This document shows positions 1 through 10,122 of a DNA stretch of 64,000 bases, piece by piece. Source of the DNA: Glycine soja (taxonomy: Eukaryota; Streptophyta; Magnoliopsida; Fabales; Fabaceae); the NCBI RefSeq assembly GCF_004193775.1, contig NC_041002.1, forward strand, positions 13,242,485 through 13,306,484, given 5' to 3'. Position 1 is the first letter of the stretch. The number at the start of each line of letters is the position of its first letter. The notes under the pieces were generated by a model. The model searched no databases. It was given only the letters and a program-made list of their open reading frames with translations, and was not told where the DNA came from. The position numbers were made by a program, and so were the translations under genes.

Positions 1-1183
1 ATTATCAGTAGCCTGAGAATTGAATAAATGAAAGGCAAAGGTACACTGAAAAACAAAGATTGATTTACAAAGACACCATATTATATTTATTGTTGTACAC
101 TGAAATACTGACTTTGTGTCAGTATTACCATTCTTATTTTATGCTAAATAAAGTCTTAATGCATAAATCATTAAGTGGTAGAATAGCCCAATTGTTTTTT
201 GGTGGAATAGGCTCCTGAAACAAAGTCACCAGGGCAAATTAACAGTAGCCATACTACTTCTAAAGCCATTATTTTTGAGAAGTTAAATAACATTGGCATG
301 ATATGATACTTAATAATAGAAAGGCTCAAAATCTCTCAATCTTGCTTATGCATCATAAAACCACACCACATGCGTGGCAAATGTATATTGCAGTGAAAGC
401 TCCCAAAAGTCAACAATAATTTGCCCTATAATAGCCGTTGACTGTGATATACCGGCAACTCAACATATTTCACAAGATTCTGAGAATGTGGGCAACGACT
501 ATAATGAGAGTTAAATCAATTGTTGAATTTAAAAAAGAAAATAAATTCTTTAGATAGGAAACTAGTGTGAATGAGGGAGTTAGGAGATTACATTCCGGCT
601 GAGGAATTAGAATTTTGAGCAATGCTTATGGATCTAAGGGCACAAAAAAATAGTAGAATAGGAGTGGTGGCATGAATTTGCAATCTCAATCACACGCCCA
701 CAACCACAATATGATATAGAAGTCTTTGGTGGAGTAAAGTTACTGCAACTACTGCTAGCAAGTAGTTGAGGGAAATGAGTTTGCTATATAATATGCTATG
801 ATACAATACAGCATATCATCAAAGTTCAGATGAGCAAAGACCACAAGGAAAAGCAGCCTTGACAACAGGGTTTAAAAAATACTATTGTAAATGCAAATTT
901 TCAGCTAAAATTCCTAATAGTAGCTAATGGTTGTCATTAATGAGCTTGAGCTCCATGTTTTTGACTTTCCAGATGCTTGGGTTTTCTGTCAGTAAAATGG
1001 ACTCTAACTTATATGCCACACGTGTCTTCAACCCACCTATGTAAAATTCAAACTTTTGTTTCAGAATTTAGTTACAATTACAAGTTTTCTCATTGGTAAA
1101 TATTTGTATTTTATGCATAAACCAGGGAGAAATAGCATTGGAAATGGTATAAAAGAATGCATTTTATAATACAGTCCACAATT
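1..1183. other. AT-rich flank downstream of the F-box gene
   Basis: I see no coding frame, RNA gene or repeat structure that I can support here. The last few hundred bases probably include the 3' UTR of the minus-strand F-box gene whose stop codon lies at 1184-1186. No polyadenylation site can be fixed by eye. Confidence 0.5.
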
Positions 1184-2721
1184 TCACTGGCGGGTGAAAA
1201 TAACTTCCGCTCTAGTAGAAGCTCTTTGACATTTCACCAATTCAATCAACATTTTCAAATTATTCTCCACATCAAATACACAAGGAATGATACTCAATGT
1301 CTCAAGAACAGGAGAATGGCCAAGCAAATATTTGATAATTTCAATCTCATGTAGCCAACCACCCATTTCTGACAACTTCACGGTTTTAAGCTTGTTAAGT
1401 GTAGAATCTGAAAGGCATTCTTTTTCCCAAAAATCCAAGTCTGGGGTATCTACAGAAACTGGTATGTTTGAAGAACCCTGCCAAAATCAATTGCATAAAA
1501 CATGCAGAAGTAAATCTTAAGTATATAATTAAGGGCCTGATTTGTATAAATTAATAATTTATAATAAAATCATTCACTATCACTTCGCAAAAACTAAAAA
1601 TCTCTACTTACAATCAGTAAGGACCGGGGGACTTACAGAAATTTGTAGTTCTTTTAGATTGGGAGAGCTTGTAATCAAGCGAAGGATGACAAGTATCTCT
1701 ACCATATCCTCAAAATTTACTTGATACAATTCAATAGTCTCCAAATTGTTGTACATCATTGGAGGATGCACAAAGTCAATACCTATGCTCAAATACTTCA
1801 AGAAAGTGCAGAAACGAATAAAATAAAGAAGTTGGCCATACATAACATCAAGGCACCCTTCCTTTGAGGATGAATTAACACAATAAACAGACGAGAACAA
1901 AATGCTACCTTTGTGAAGTAGATAAGTCCAACAAGCTTCTCAAGATTAGGCACGCCACCAAGAAACTTGACAAAATTGCAGTTTGAGATTTGCTCAAAGT
2001 GCTCAGCAATGTCATCAGTCATATACATAGCAATGGTTATTTCAACCAAAAGTGGGGTATCTTCAAGACATATATCCTTGAATTCACCTTCAAGATACAA
2101 GTACTTAAGATTCGGGGCACAGATAGTAAGAGCCAAATTATCAAAGTAAGAAAGTGACAAACTCTCCAAGAGAGGACATCTAGAAATGAGGCTCTCAATT
2201 GCATCAGGGGATATCAAAACTTGATGGAGGTTGAGGCTCCTTAAGCACACAAACCCCTTAAAACTATGTGGCGGATCGAACTCGCACCGCGATAGGTCCA
2301 ACCGGGTCAACTTCCCACAATTGAAAAGGCTTGAAGGTATTCTAAAAAACTCCCCTTCTCCCAATTCCATAACCAACTCCTTGATATCATTCCTCGAAAG
2401 GAAAAGAATCCACTGATCAATTTCAGGACAACTCTGCAACTTCGAATTCGTGATTTGGAACTTATGAATTGGCCCTTGGCGAAGAAACAACACCCTGGTG
2501 ATGAACTTGACAACACTCTTCTCAACAACCTCCCTATCATTACTAAAGGGCACACATTTGTCATCAAACACAAGTCGAGTAATTGAAGCCCATTTATACC
2601 TCCATTTACTAGACAAGATGCTAGTTCTCACAGCATCTCTAATTGGAAGCTGTACCAGAATGCTCTCTATAATGCTTTGAGGAAGATCACTGATCAAGTC
2701 AGGACCCATCGCATCATCCAT
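1184..2721 (-). CDS. F-box/FBD/LRR-repeat protein, At1g13570-like, three exons
   Basis: Predicted substrate-recognition subunit of an SCF (Skp1-Cullin-F-box) E3 ubiquitin ligase; the target is unknown. Exons on the minus strand are 2721-1909, 1795-1637 and 1477-1184, all phase 0, giving 421 residues, close to the roughly 416 of the Arabidopsis relative as I recall it. Donors read GTAGCA and GTAAGT; acceptors read TTGAAG and GGCAG. The F-box is at about residues 8-50 (DLISDLPQSIIESILVQLPI, then LSSKWRYKW). Leucine-rich repeats follow at about 110-330 (for example LTRLDLSRCEF, LESLSLSYFDN). An FBD-like tail ends with the family's RASTRAEVIF. The start ATG at 2721 directly precedes the F-box, as is usual. 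No internal stop or frameshift is seen. It is the only apparently intact host gene in the window, and a Mutator-type MITE sits about 0.6 kb upstream. Confidence 0.88.
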
Positions 2722-2734
2722 TCTTATGCTTCAC

Positions 2735-2889
2735 CTAATTCACAACAACAGCATAAGGAACCGAGACAGAAACACCCCCCCCCCCCCAAAAAAAAAAAAA
2801 AAAACTCAATTTGTACACAATTATACACAAATCAAATAACCCATTAAAGAAAAAAAAGTACAACCTTTTACTTAGTCTATATCACTAAC
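2735..2889 (-). other. Possible 5' UTR intron of the F-box gene
   Basis: On the minus strand a donor CCAG|GTTAGT at 2889 and an acceptor TTAG| at 2735 would remove 155 bases just upstream of the ATG at 2721. This is inferred only from splice-like sequence; transcript data would decide it. Confidence 0.35.
2775..2804. repeat. C13-A17 homopolymer pair
   Basis: Thirteen C followed by seventeen A, read on the plus strand, lies inside the possible 5' UTR intron of the F-box gene. Its length is likely to vary between individuals and between sequencing runs. Confidence 0.8.
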
Positions 2890-3280
2890 CTGGTTAATAA
2901 ATTGTTGGGATGTGAAGAAATGTAGAAAAACCTAGGATCTGAAACAACACCCTTTTGAGGACTAAATTGTTTGCAATGCGAAAGAACCCATTAAAATGTT
3001 CCAAAATAAAATGGACCCATTAACGAGATTGGAAGCGGATCTCGGATTCGAAGAAACCAGAAGAAATTTTGATTGTGTTGAGAAAGGGGATTGAAAGAGG
3101 AAGAGAATTACAGGCAGTTTAACGAAACTTTATTAGAGCAACAATTCTCTCACCTTCTCTTTTTCTGTTCGGCGGGATCATTGGGATTGGAAGAAATAAA
3201 TTGAGAGTAAAAAGTTGCGTACACGGACAAACATTGTCACCGTAGAAGTGAATGCCGAATAGCATGAGAAGCAAAGTCGG

Positions 3281-3736
3281 TCGTAGTTTGGGTTTTTCTT
3301 TGCGCACCCAGCAAATTGCTGGTACACCAAGCACAACATGCATAAATCCAATTTTGTCCTTCCATAAAACTAATACCGATTGTGAATCCATAAGTCCAAT
3401 ACGGATTGACAATCCATAAGCCTTATACGGATTGACATTGTCAATCCATATTGGGCTTACAGATAACCAATCCGTAAGTGGCCCATATGATTTTTTTTAA
3501 AAAAAATTCAAAAATATGTTTTATGAATTAATTTAAAATTAATGGCCTAAGCAGGAATCGAATATGTGACTTTTGCGTTATTAGCACGACATTCTAACCA
3601 ACGGATTGTCAATTTGTATTGGACTTACGGATTCATAATCCGTATCATTTTTACGAAATGGTAAAATTGGATTTACGAATGTTGTGCTGGGTGTACCAGC
3701 AATTTGATGGGTGCGCAAAAAAAACCCTCGTAGTTT
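3281..3736. mobile_element. Mutator-type MITE (non-autonomous MULE) with 9-bp TSD
   Basis: The element spans 3290-3727 (438 bp). Its two ends are inverted copies over about 70 bp: the left starts GGGTTTTTCTTTGCGCACCC and the right end is nearly its reverse complement. It is flanked by a perfect 9-bp direct repeat TCGTAGTTT (3281-3289 and 3728-3736). Long terminal inverted repeats with a 9-bp target duplication are the signature of Mutator-like elements. No transposase is present, so it needs one in trans. The interior has several short inverted copies of a GGATTGTCAATCCGTAAG-like motif and a tRNA-like segment (separate entry). It lies upstream of the F-box gene and may have altered its promoter. 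Confidence 0.85.
3543..3602 (-). pseudogene. tRNA-Ile(AAU)-like fragment inside the MITE
   Basis: Read on the minus strand, 3602 to 3543 resembles plant tRNA-Ile(AAU) from the D stem to the 3' end. It has GTTGGTTAGA (D loop and stem), GTCGTGCTAATAACGC (anticodon stem-loop, anticodon AAT with its A on the complement of 3582), a TTCGATTCC-like T loop and a terminal GGCCA. The acceptor 5' strand and first D-stem bases are missing, replaced by MITE sequence, and the T arm has several mismatches. It cannot fold as a complete tRNA, so it is a captured or ancestral remnant. The comparison is from memory of the tRNA; a covariance-model search would test it. Confidence 0.6.
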
Positions 3737-5312
3737 TTGTTATGAGCAAGATATGCGGCCCAGCCTCTATATGCATGGCCTCTAACTGACCACCATTGTA
3801 TAATTCCATGAAAATAGAGTTGCTTCTTGCACCTCTCTAACACCCTTATTACATTATGAAATGCAAAAATCTAATTTTAAAAATGTACATTTAACTAGAA
3901 ATTAAAAGTATATTAAAAATATTATTTGTGGGCTGATATATTTTGGGGTGAACGTGAAATCAATGCGATCACTCAAAGTCAAAGATTATTCTTCATATTA
4001 CTAAAATTTATTTATGAGATTGATCTCTCTTAATAAATATTTTTCCATTCAAACCTAGATATTAAACTTGTACTTACCGAAACCTAGAGCTAACTGACGC
4101 TAGGGTCGACGTAGCCAACATGGGTTTCACAATCTCCTGCATCGGACTACGGGTACCTTTCACTAGGAGAGTAAGAGGGGAGACCTGCAAAACAAAAGGC
4201 TTAGATGCTTAAGTAAGTACGTGAGTGAGTTGAAAATAAATCGAAAGGGGGAGATAAAACTTGATATTTGTAGCGCTGGAGAGGGCTGTTTACGATGGCA
4301 TAATAACCCTTGTAGACAATTCATTGCTTATAGATAATTTGTTGCCAGTAGATAAGTAAGTACCTGCAACTTGATAAGGGAATGATAACATTATCATTAG
4401 AATTCAAATATATATAGATATATATTGTCAGTTTATTGGCCCAATAGTCCGGCTACTCCTGTAGTAGGGCTAACGAGGAGGGTTGACGTGTAAATTTTAA
4501 CACCACGTCACTAACCACGTCACTAACCACGTCAATTGTGTGGACCCCGGACAATACATAAGCCCCCCAAGCTTTGAGCCAACTTGTTAGTGAAAGAGAT
4601 TGGTCGGTGTTGGGGGTGGTAGCCTTGACAGGTTACGGCTTGTCAAGCCCCACAGCCTAGATAAACATTGTCCAAGTTGTTTTTGCTAGGTTGTCGAGGG
4701 TGCTCATGTTTTTCATTCTACAGACAAAGTCAGCCGTGTCATATGAGAGGTCTTTGTTTTTTACATTTTGCCTTTTCTGACCGTTAGAGGGTGTATTAAA
4801 GAAAAGCATTTCATTTTTCTTCAAAGTGGGCGCGTGTTGTACACGTGTGTTGCTTTCATATATGTGTCACTCTATGGATGGGCATGTCTTAAAGACGCAT
4901 TATGTGGGTTGGTGGAATCGCGTCACGGCACATATTTTTAGGATGTCATTTCAACTCCAACCAATTACTTGAGGGTCCCGTCTTCACTTAAATGAGGTGT
5001 ACGTTAGGTTTCAGTCACTGCCATTCTTCGTCTTCCTTTTTGTGATTTCTCTGCATCCTATTTGTTGTGTATGCAACTCTTGGTTTTGCCTTCAATTTTC
5101 TTCTTTCCTTCGATCGCCTTCCTCACTCCAAGGTACATTTCCCTTTTCCACCATGTCTTTTGTTTCTAATTCTACTATGGGCATGGGCGACAACGATTTT
5201 GGGGGTTCGATCCAATAACCCTTGTGGAACGGAAGGTCGCTCCAATCAGCGATTCCTCGTTAGAGGAGGCACGCCATGGAACTTCCAATAGTGAGTCTTC
5301 CTTTTTGAGAGG
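3737..5312. other. Non-coding sequence, probably decayed retroelement leader
   Basis: I see no supported coding frame. Features that can be pointed to are three near-tandem copies of ACCACGTCACTA around 4502-4536, an AT-rich stretch near 4410-4430 and, from about 4990, a pyrimidine-rich segment leading into the transposon-derived coding remnant downstream. It may hold the LTR or 5' leader of that element, but I could not find LTR ends. Confidence 0.35.
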
Positions 5313-7673
5313 TTGCTGGACCTACACCATGTCGGTGAGGGTAGTTCTCAGCCCCGTGAGAGGGTTCCACCCTCTGCCGCTCCTCTGGACGAGGAACCCA
5401 CTCTCGTCACGACAATCCTTCCTTCTTCTCCTTCGGCCGTTGCAGGGAAGACCTTCATCGTTGGTTACGAGTGGGTAAAGGACAACGTCCTAAAGTATTG
5501 CTCTTCAATAACATCTTTTGTGAGCGTCAGGACTATGTGGCACCAATTGGAGTTAGCCAAACCAAAAGATTCCCACAAGATGACTATCCAAGCTTGTGGG
5601 AAAGATAAGTTTCCGTTCATACGGGTAGCGCAGGGTGGTCCACTCTTCTTCTATGTTTACCATTGTTGTTTGAGGTTATGAATTTGACTCTCCTGCTGAA
5701 CTCATTCCAATGTGCCTTGCTGGAGTGCCTAAACATGGTGCCCTCCCAGCTTCATCCTAACAGTTGGGCAATGGTGAGGGCCTTTGAGGTCTTGTGTCCT
5801 TTTTTCAACATTTGACCCAGCATGCCTGTGTTCCTTTACTTCTTCCAGATGAAGCTGATAGAGAAGATATAATGGGTGTCACTTAATAGTGTATCTAAGA
5901 AGATGTTTAAGTTTGAATCGAATGTGTTTCACAGGTTTCATGATCATTTCTTCAAGGTTAAGGCGACCAATGTCATTGCTGATGGGTTGTCATTGATGTT
6001 CAACTGAGACAGGGAACCTCGTTTCCCTTTTTACTGGTAGTTGGACCCTTCCAAGTTCAAATCCTTTGATGAGGATCTAATGACCCTTGCGGAGAGGGCG
6101 AACAAGGCCATTTTGGAGCAGTTGCCCACCTCATTGGACACCTAGGCCATCCCGTCTCTTCTTTCGGCAAGTGACCCTCTTACTGTTCTGGATGTTAAAG
6201 CATTTTACCTTCCTCTTTTTTTGCTTTTATTTTGGCATGACTCTGTCTAAGTTATTATGTTTTCATTTGTTTTGTAGGTATAATGGTCGGTTTTGCATGG
6301 AGGCCCTTGGTGAAGTAGGTTGGACCTGCTGTAAGTGACGTGCCTCCTTCTGCTATCGAGCCTTCTATAGGGGGAAGAAGTCATCCTGATGTCGGGGTCG
6401 ACCCTACTGATGATGAAGTCGTCGAGGTTACTCTTAATGTTCCTCCTGTTGTTTTGACCAAAAGGAAACATGATGAAGGAGTTAGGGTGTCTGGTCGCAA
6501 GAAGTTGAATGCCCCGTTTAGTCTTCGAGCCTTTAAACAAAAGATTGGGTTGATGTTCGGTTTGCACCACCTTTCCTTTGCTAGCTCCCAGGATCCATCT
6601 TTAGTTTCTTTAACTGTCCAGTCTACTGTTATTGTCGTTGTTGTTTCTAGTTCTTTGACACCTCCTTCTCTGCCTACCCAAGAGGTTTCTGCCTTTCCTT
6701 CCACGGTGGCGGCTGTGTCAGTTCCTTTGGTCGCTCTTACTACTACTCCTCCTTCCCCTATTGTTATGCCTTTGCTTAGTGTCAGGATGGCGACCACCAG
6801 TGTTTCAACGGACTTGCCTTCTTCTTCCTCAGCCCAACCAATGCCAGCTTTGATTGTTCATCTGTCGACAATGCCTGCCTATTTTTCTTGTCCGAGTGTC
6901 TCATTGGACCATGTTTACACTTCTTAGGACAAAAACTCAATGTGGAGCATGAATTATAGATCAGAGCAGAGGAGTTTGTGAAGGTTTTTCTCTTGAGGAG
7001 TCTGGCCATTTTGGTGGAGAACAAATAAAGGAACAAGGAAGCTCTTAACAAAGTTGCATCTTTGGAGGCTGAGGTTTCCAAATAGAGGGCCATTGCTCGA
7101 ACTGTATGAAGAGTGGAGCGTCCCAAGGTGGCTAGTGCTACTGTCGCCCTTGCTGAGGCTGTCAAGTCCAACCACTAACTATCATCCAGGGTCGGTGATG
7201 TTCTTGCTAAGTTATTACGCACAAGAATGGATGGTGACGAAGTGTTTGAATGCTATAAAGACTTGCTAGAAGAGAGGAATAACTTTGCAAGTAAGGTGGA
7301 ACATGCAGCTGAAGAGAAAGAAGAGCCTGTTGCGACAGTGGCCAAGTTTGCTAAGGTAATCATTGACCTCCAAGCCCGACTACAAGAATCAAAGTCCAAG
7401 CTAAAGAAGTCTAAGCTTGAGTCAGAAAAGGAGAGGGATACAAACAAAGAGTTTGAAGAGCAGCTGTTGGCATTCAAGAAGAAGGTTGTGGAGCAGCACT
7501 AGAAGGGATTTTACAAGGCTGTTAGGCCGGTTGGGGTCTTCACTAAAGGTCTTGATTTAAGTCTTTTTGACCCATTTAAGGATGTGAATGACAGTGAACT
7601 GCTTGATGAAGAAGAAATGGTTGTTGTAGAGGAGGACACCAATGAAGAGCAAGATGATGGGGCCAATGTTTAG
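5313..7673 (+). pseudogene. Gypsy-type transposon protein remnant (Transposase_28-like) with coiled coil
   Basis: Several frames, broken by stops and indels, together resemble the plant 'putative gypsy type transposon' protein (Pfam PF04195 style). Recognisable parts in order are GYEWVKDN at about 5463, a PSQLHPNSWAMVRAFEVLC segment at about 5740-5800, LYFFQMKL at about 5835, and a Ser/Thr/Pro-rich middle at 6340-6927 that is still open for 195 codons. A charged coiled coil follows at 7227-7500 (LQARLQESKSKLKKSKLE), then an acidic tail DEEEMVVVEEDTNEEQDD ending at a TAG at 7671. At least five in-frame stops interrupt it. Such proteins sit in the 5' part of some plant gypsy elements; their role is not established. 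It is certainly not functional as it stands. Confidence 0.6.
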
Positions 7674-8170
7674 GTCGTACTTTCTGTATTTTTAATTTTA
7701 TTGTCATTTTGGCTTTGTAAATTTGACAATGTTTTTCTTGTTTCAATGCACTTGCTTTTGTCTACTGATGGAACTTGCTATGTTATTGATTTTTCATGAT
7801 GTTATCTCTTGTTTATACAATGCTTCGTTGCTTGTGGTAGTAAGGTAAGGATAGGCTGCCTATCTTGATGATTGTGTGAGATCTTGGCGGAATGGGCAAC
7901 AAGACCTCAATGGATTTATACGAAATAGAGATTTAGATGACCTATGATCATCTCGGGTTTGATTTCAACCTGATTGAAGGTCTTGTTAATCATCCTAGTG
8001 ATGCCCCATTCGTTTTGTGGAGCTTCTCACTTGAGGCCAGTAAGGTCTTACTTTGATTTCAACTAGGTTGAAGGTTCTGCCAATCAACCTGATGATTTCC
8101 CTTTTTGCTTTGCGGAGTTTCTTACCCCAGGCCGTAGGGATCTACTTGAGGTTTTGTACCAAGGGTGGAA
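7674..8170. other. Post-coding spacer of the decayed element
   Basis: T-rich sequence right after the stop at 7671 resembles a 3' UTR. From about 7900 it grades into diverged versions of the minisatellite that becomes regular at 8171. No gene is seen. Confidence 0.4.
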
Positions 8171-8635
8171 GGCTCACCAAGGACGGATCTTGGGTTTGAC
8201 GAGCTTTGGAGATTTGTCAAGGCTCACCAATGGGGGATCTTGGGTTTGAAGAGCCTTGGAGATTCATCAAGGCTCACCAAGGATAGACCTTGGGTTTGAT
8301 GAGTGTTTGGAGATTCATCAAGGCTCACGAATGGCGGACCTTGGGTTTGATGCTTTGGAGATTCGTCGAGGCTCACCAAGGGTGAACCTTAAGTTTGACG
8401 AGCCTTTGGAAATCTGTTGAGGCTTTTCAAGGGTGGGCCTTGGGTTTGACGAGGCTTTGGAGATTCATCGAGGCTCACCAAGGGCGGACCTTGGGTTTGA
8501 CGAGGCTTTGGAGATTCGCTAAGGCTTACCAAGGACGAACCTTGGGTTTTACCAAAGGCAGACCTTGTGTTTGACGAGCCTTTAGAGATTTATCGAGGCT
8601 CACCAACGGTGGACCTTGGGTTTGAATTAAGTGTT
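8171..8635. repeat. 50-51 bp minisatellite, about nine units
   Basis: GGCTCACC-like unit starts fall at 8171, 8221, 8271, 8322, 8370, 8421, 8472, 8523 and 8597, so the period is 50-51 bp with one compressed unit. The core of a unit is CACCAAGGGCGGACCTTGGG followed by TTTGACGAGGCTTTGGAGATT. Four units hold a perfect 6-bp stem with a 5-base loop (CCAAGG, loop, CCTTGG); others are imperfect. It lies between a gypsy-type coding remnant and an integrase scrap, so it is probably part of a retroelement non-coding region. Confidence 0.85.
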
Positions 8636-8683
8636 GTTGTCAGTGGAAATGACGTAAGGAAGACCATATCTACAGATGAGGTG

Positions 8684-8832
8684 TTAATAGGTGAACTTCT
8701 CTACCTCGTTGGCTAAAATTTCTTGCAATGGCCTTGCCTCAATCCTCTTAGTGAAATGATCAATGGCGACCAATAATAGTGTGACCTGTCCTGGGGCTTT
8801 TGGAAAGGGTCTTTGTATGTCCATCCTCCACA
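8684..8832 (-). pseudogene. Integrase core fragment (Ty3/gypsy, Tat/Athila-like)
   Basis: On the minus strand this short frame reads through the start of a retroviral-type integrase catalytic core. WRMDIQRPFPKAPGQ carries the first catalytic Asp context (normally GMDI.GPFP), followed by LLVAIDHFTKRIEA (normally VDYFTKWIEA). Only about 50 residues remain; the zinc-binding N-terminus and the other two catalytic residues are absent. It points away from the gag fragment that starts immediately to its right, so 8832 is a junction between two elements in opposite orientation. Confidence 0.7.
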
Positions 8833-10122
8833 AGAAATCAAGAAAATTTTTAGGGCTATGGCTTGCCTTGATGATCAAAAGGTGACTCTTGGTACCTACA
8901 TGCTCACTAAAGACACTAAGTATTGGTGGGAGAGTACCCATCAATGCTTAGTGGCGGAGGCTAGACTAGTTACTTGGGACGTCTTCAAAGAGATTTTCTT
9001 GGAGAAGTACTTTCCCGAGTATATTAGGAACAAGAAGGAGATGGAGTTCTTAGAACTTAAGCAATGGAACATGACTATGTAGTCAAGTTTAAGGATTTGT
9101 CGAGGTATTCTCCCTACTACAATGGTGTGGGTGGAGAAAGCTCAAAGCGTGTTAGTTTATCAATGGATTACTACCTGTGATCAAGTATGTCATTAACCAC
9201 CAGGGGATATGTCAGATTCTTATATTGGTGATCATGTGCAGGATTCATATGAGGATAGCAGGGCATGAACTGACATTATAAGAATGTGGGCCCAGTGAAG
9301 GATAAGAGGTTTGGGTGGAAGTGACAAATCATGCTACTTGGGACTGCAAGGATAAAAAGATGACTTGTTTCAACTGTGGAAAACAAGGGCTCATTGGAAG
9401 AGATTGTCCTAGTGCTAAGAAGGAGATAAGGAATGGAGGACAAAGTTTCCAAGCCAATTGACCAAAAGCCACTGAAAGAGTCTTTGCTCTTAGTGGTGTT
9501 GAAGCCTCAGTGTTTGATGACCCAATCCAAGGTACATGTCCATAGGTGGAACTCCTTTAGTTGTGCTTTTTTATTTGAGTGCAACTCATTCTTTTGTGTT
9601 GCGTGCATGTGTTCAGAAGTTAAACTTGCATGTGTCTTCCTTAAAGTTTGATTTGGTTGTTGACATGCCAACTAGTGGTCCTGTTACTACTTTTGATGTT
9701 TGCTTAAATTGTCATGTGATGATTTTTGATATGTTTGCCTCTTAGTCAATTGGATGTTATTCTTGGCATGGACTGGTTATCTTTCAATCATGTCCTGTTG
9801 AATTGTTTTCATAAGTCTATTATGTTTACAAATTCGTGTGAGGGTATGGATGCGAGATTTATCATTGCCAACTAAGTGAAGGAATCCATGAAAGAGAACT
9901 CCCAAGTATACATGATGATAGCTAGCTTGAAACTTGAGAGTGGTGTAACAGTGAGTGATGTACCTATAGTGAGAGATTTTCCTAAGGTGTTTTAAATAAA
10001 AGTTACTAGTCTACCAACCGAGCATGAGATTGAGTTTTCCATAAACTCGGTACCTGGAACATGACCCATATCTATAGCACATTATAGGATGTCTCCCTTA
10101 GAGTTAGCTAAGCTTGAGGAAC
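8833..10122 (+). pseudogene. Ty3/gypsy (Tekay/Del-like) gag-protease remnant, 5' part
   Basis: Decayed gag-pol in several frames. It starts mid-gag at 8833 (KIFRAMACL, then WWES, VTWDVFKEIFLEKYFP and EFLELKQWNMTM). A zinc knuckle CFNCGKQGLIGRDC lies near 9367. The protease region is near 9560, where the normal DSGATHSF reads YLSATHSF, so the catalytic Asp is lost. [14 protein letters not shown] follows at about 9748, then the linker before reverse transcriptase (FPKVF, EIEFSI, PISIAHYRMSPLELAKLEE), ending at 10122. There the Ogre-like element is inserted; the same frame resumes at 24005. Many stops and frameshifts are present, and the 5' LTR and gag N-terminus are missing. Confidence 0.8.

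Noticed and set aside
3119..3412. A 97-codon minus-strand gene
   Set aside because: The frame joins host 5' flank to the end of the MITE and has no domain; it is created by the insertion.
3543..3602. Functional tRNA-Ile gene
   Set aside because: The acceptor 5' strand and part of the D arm are missing and the T arm is damaged.
6381..6797. A 138-codon minus-strand frame
   Set aside because: Shadow of the plus-strand Ser/Thr/Pro-rich transposon remnant in the same place.
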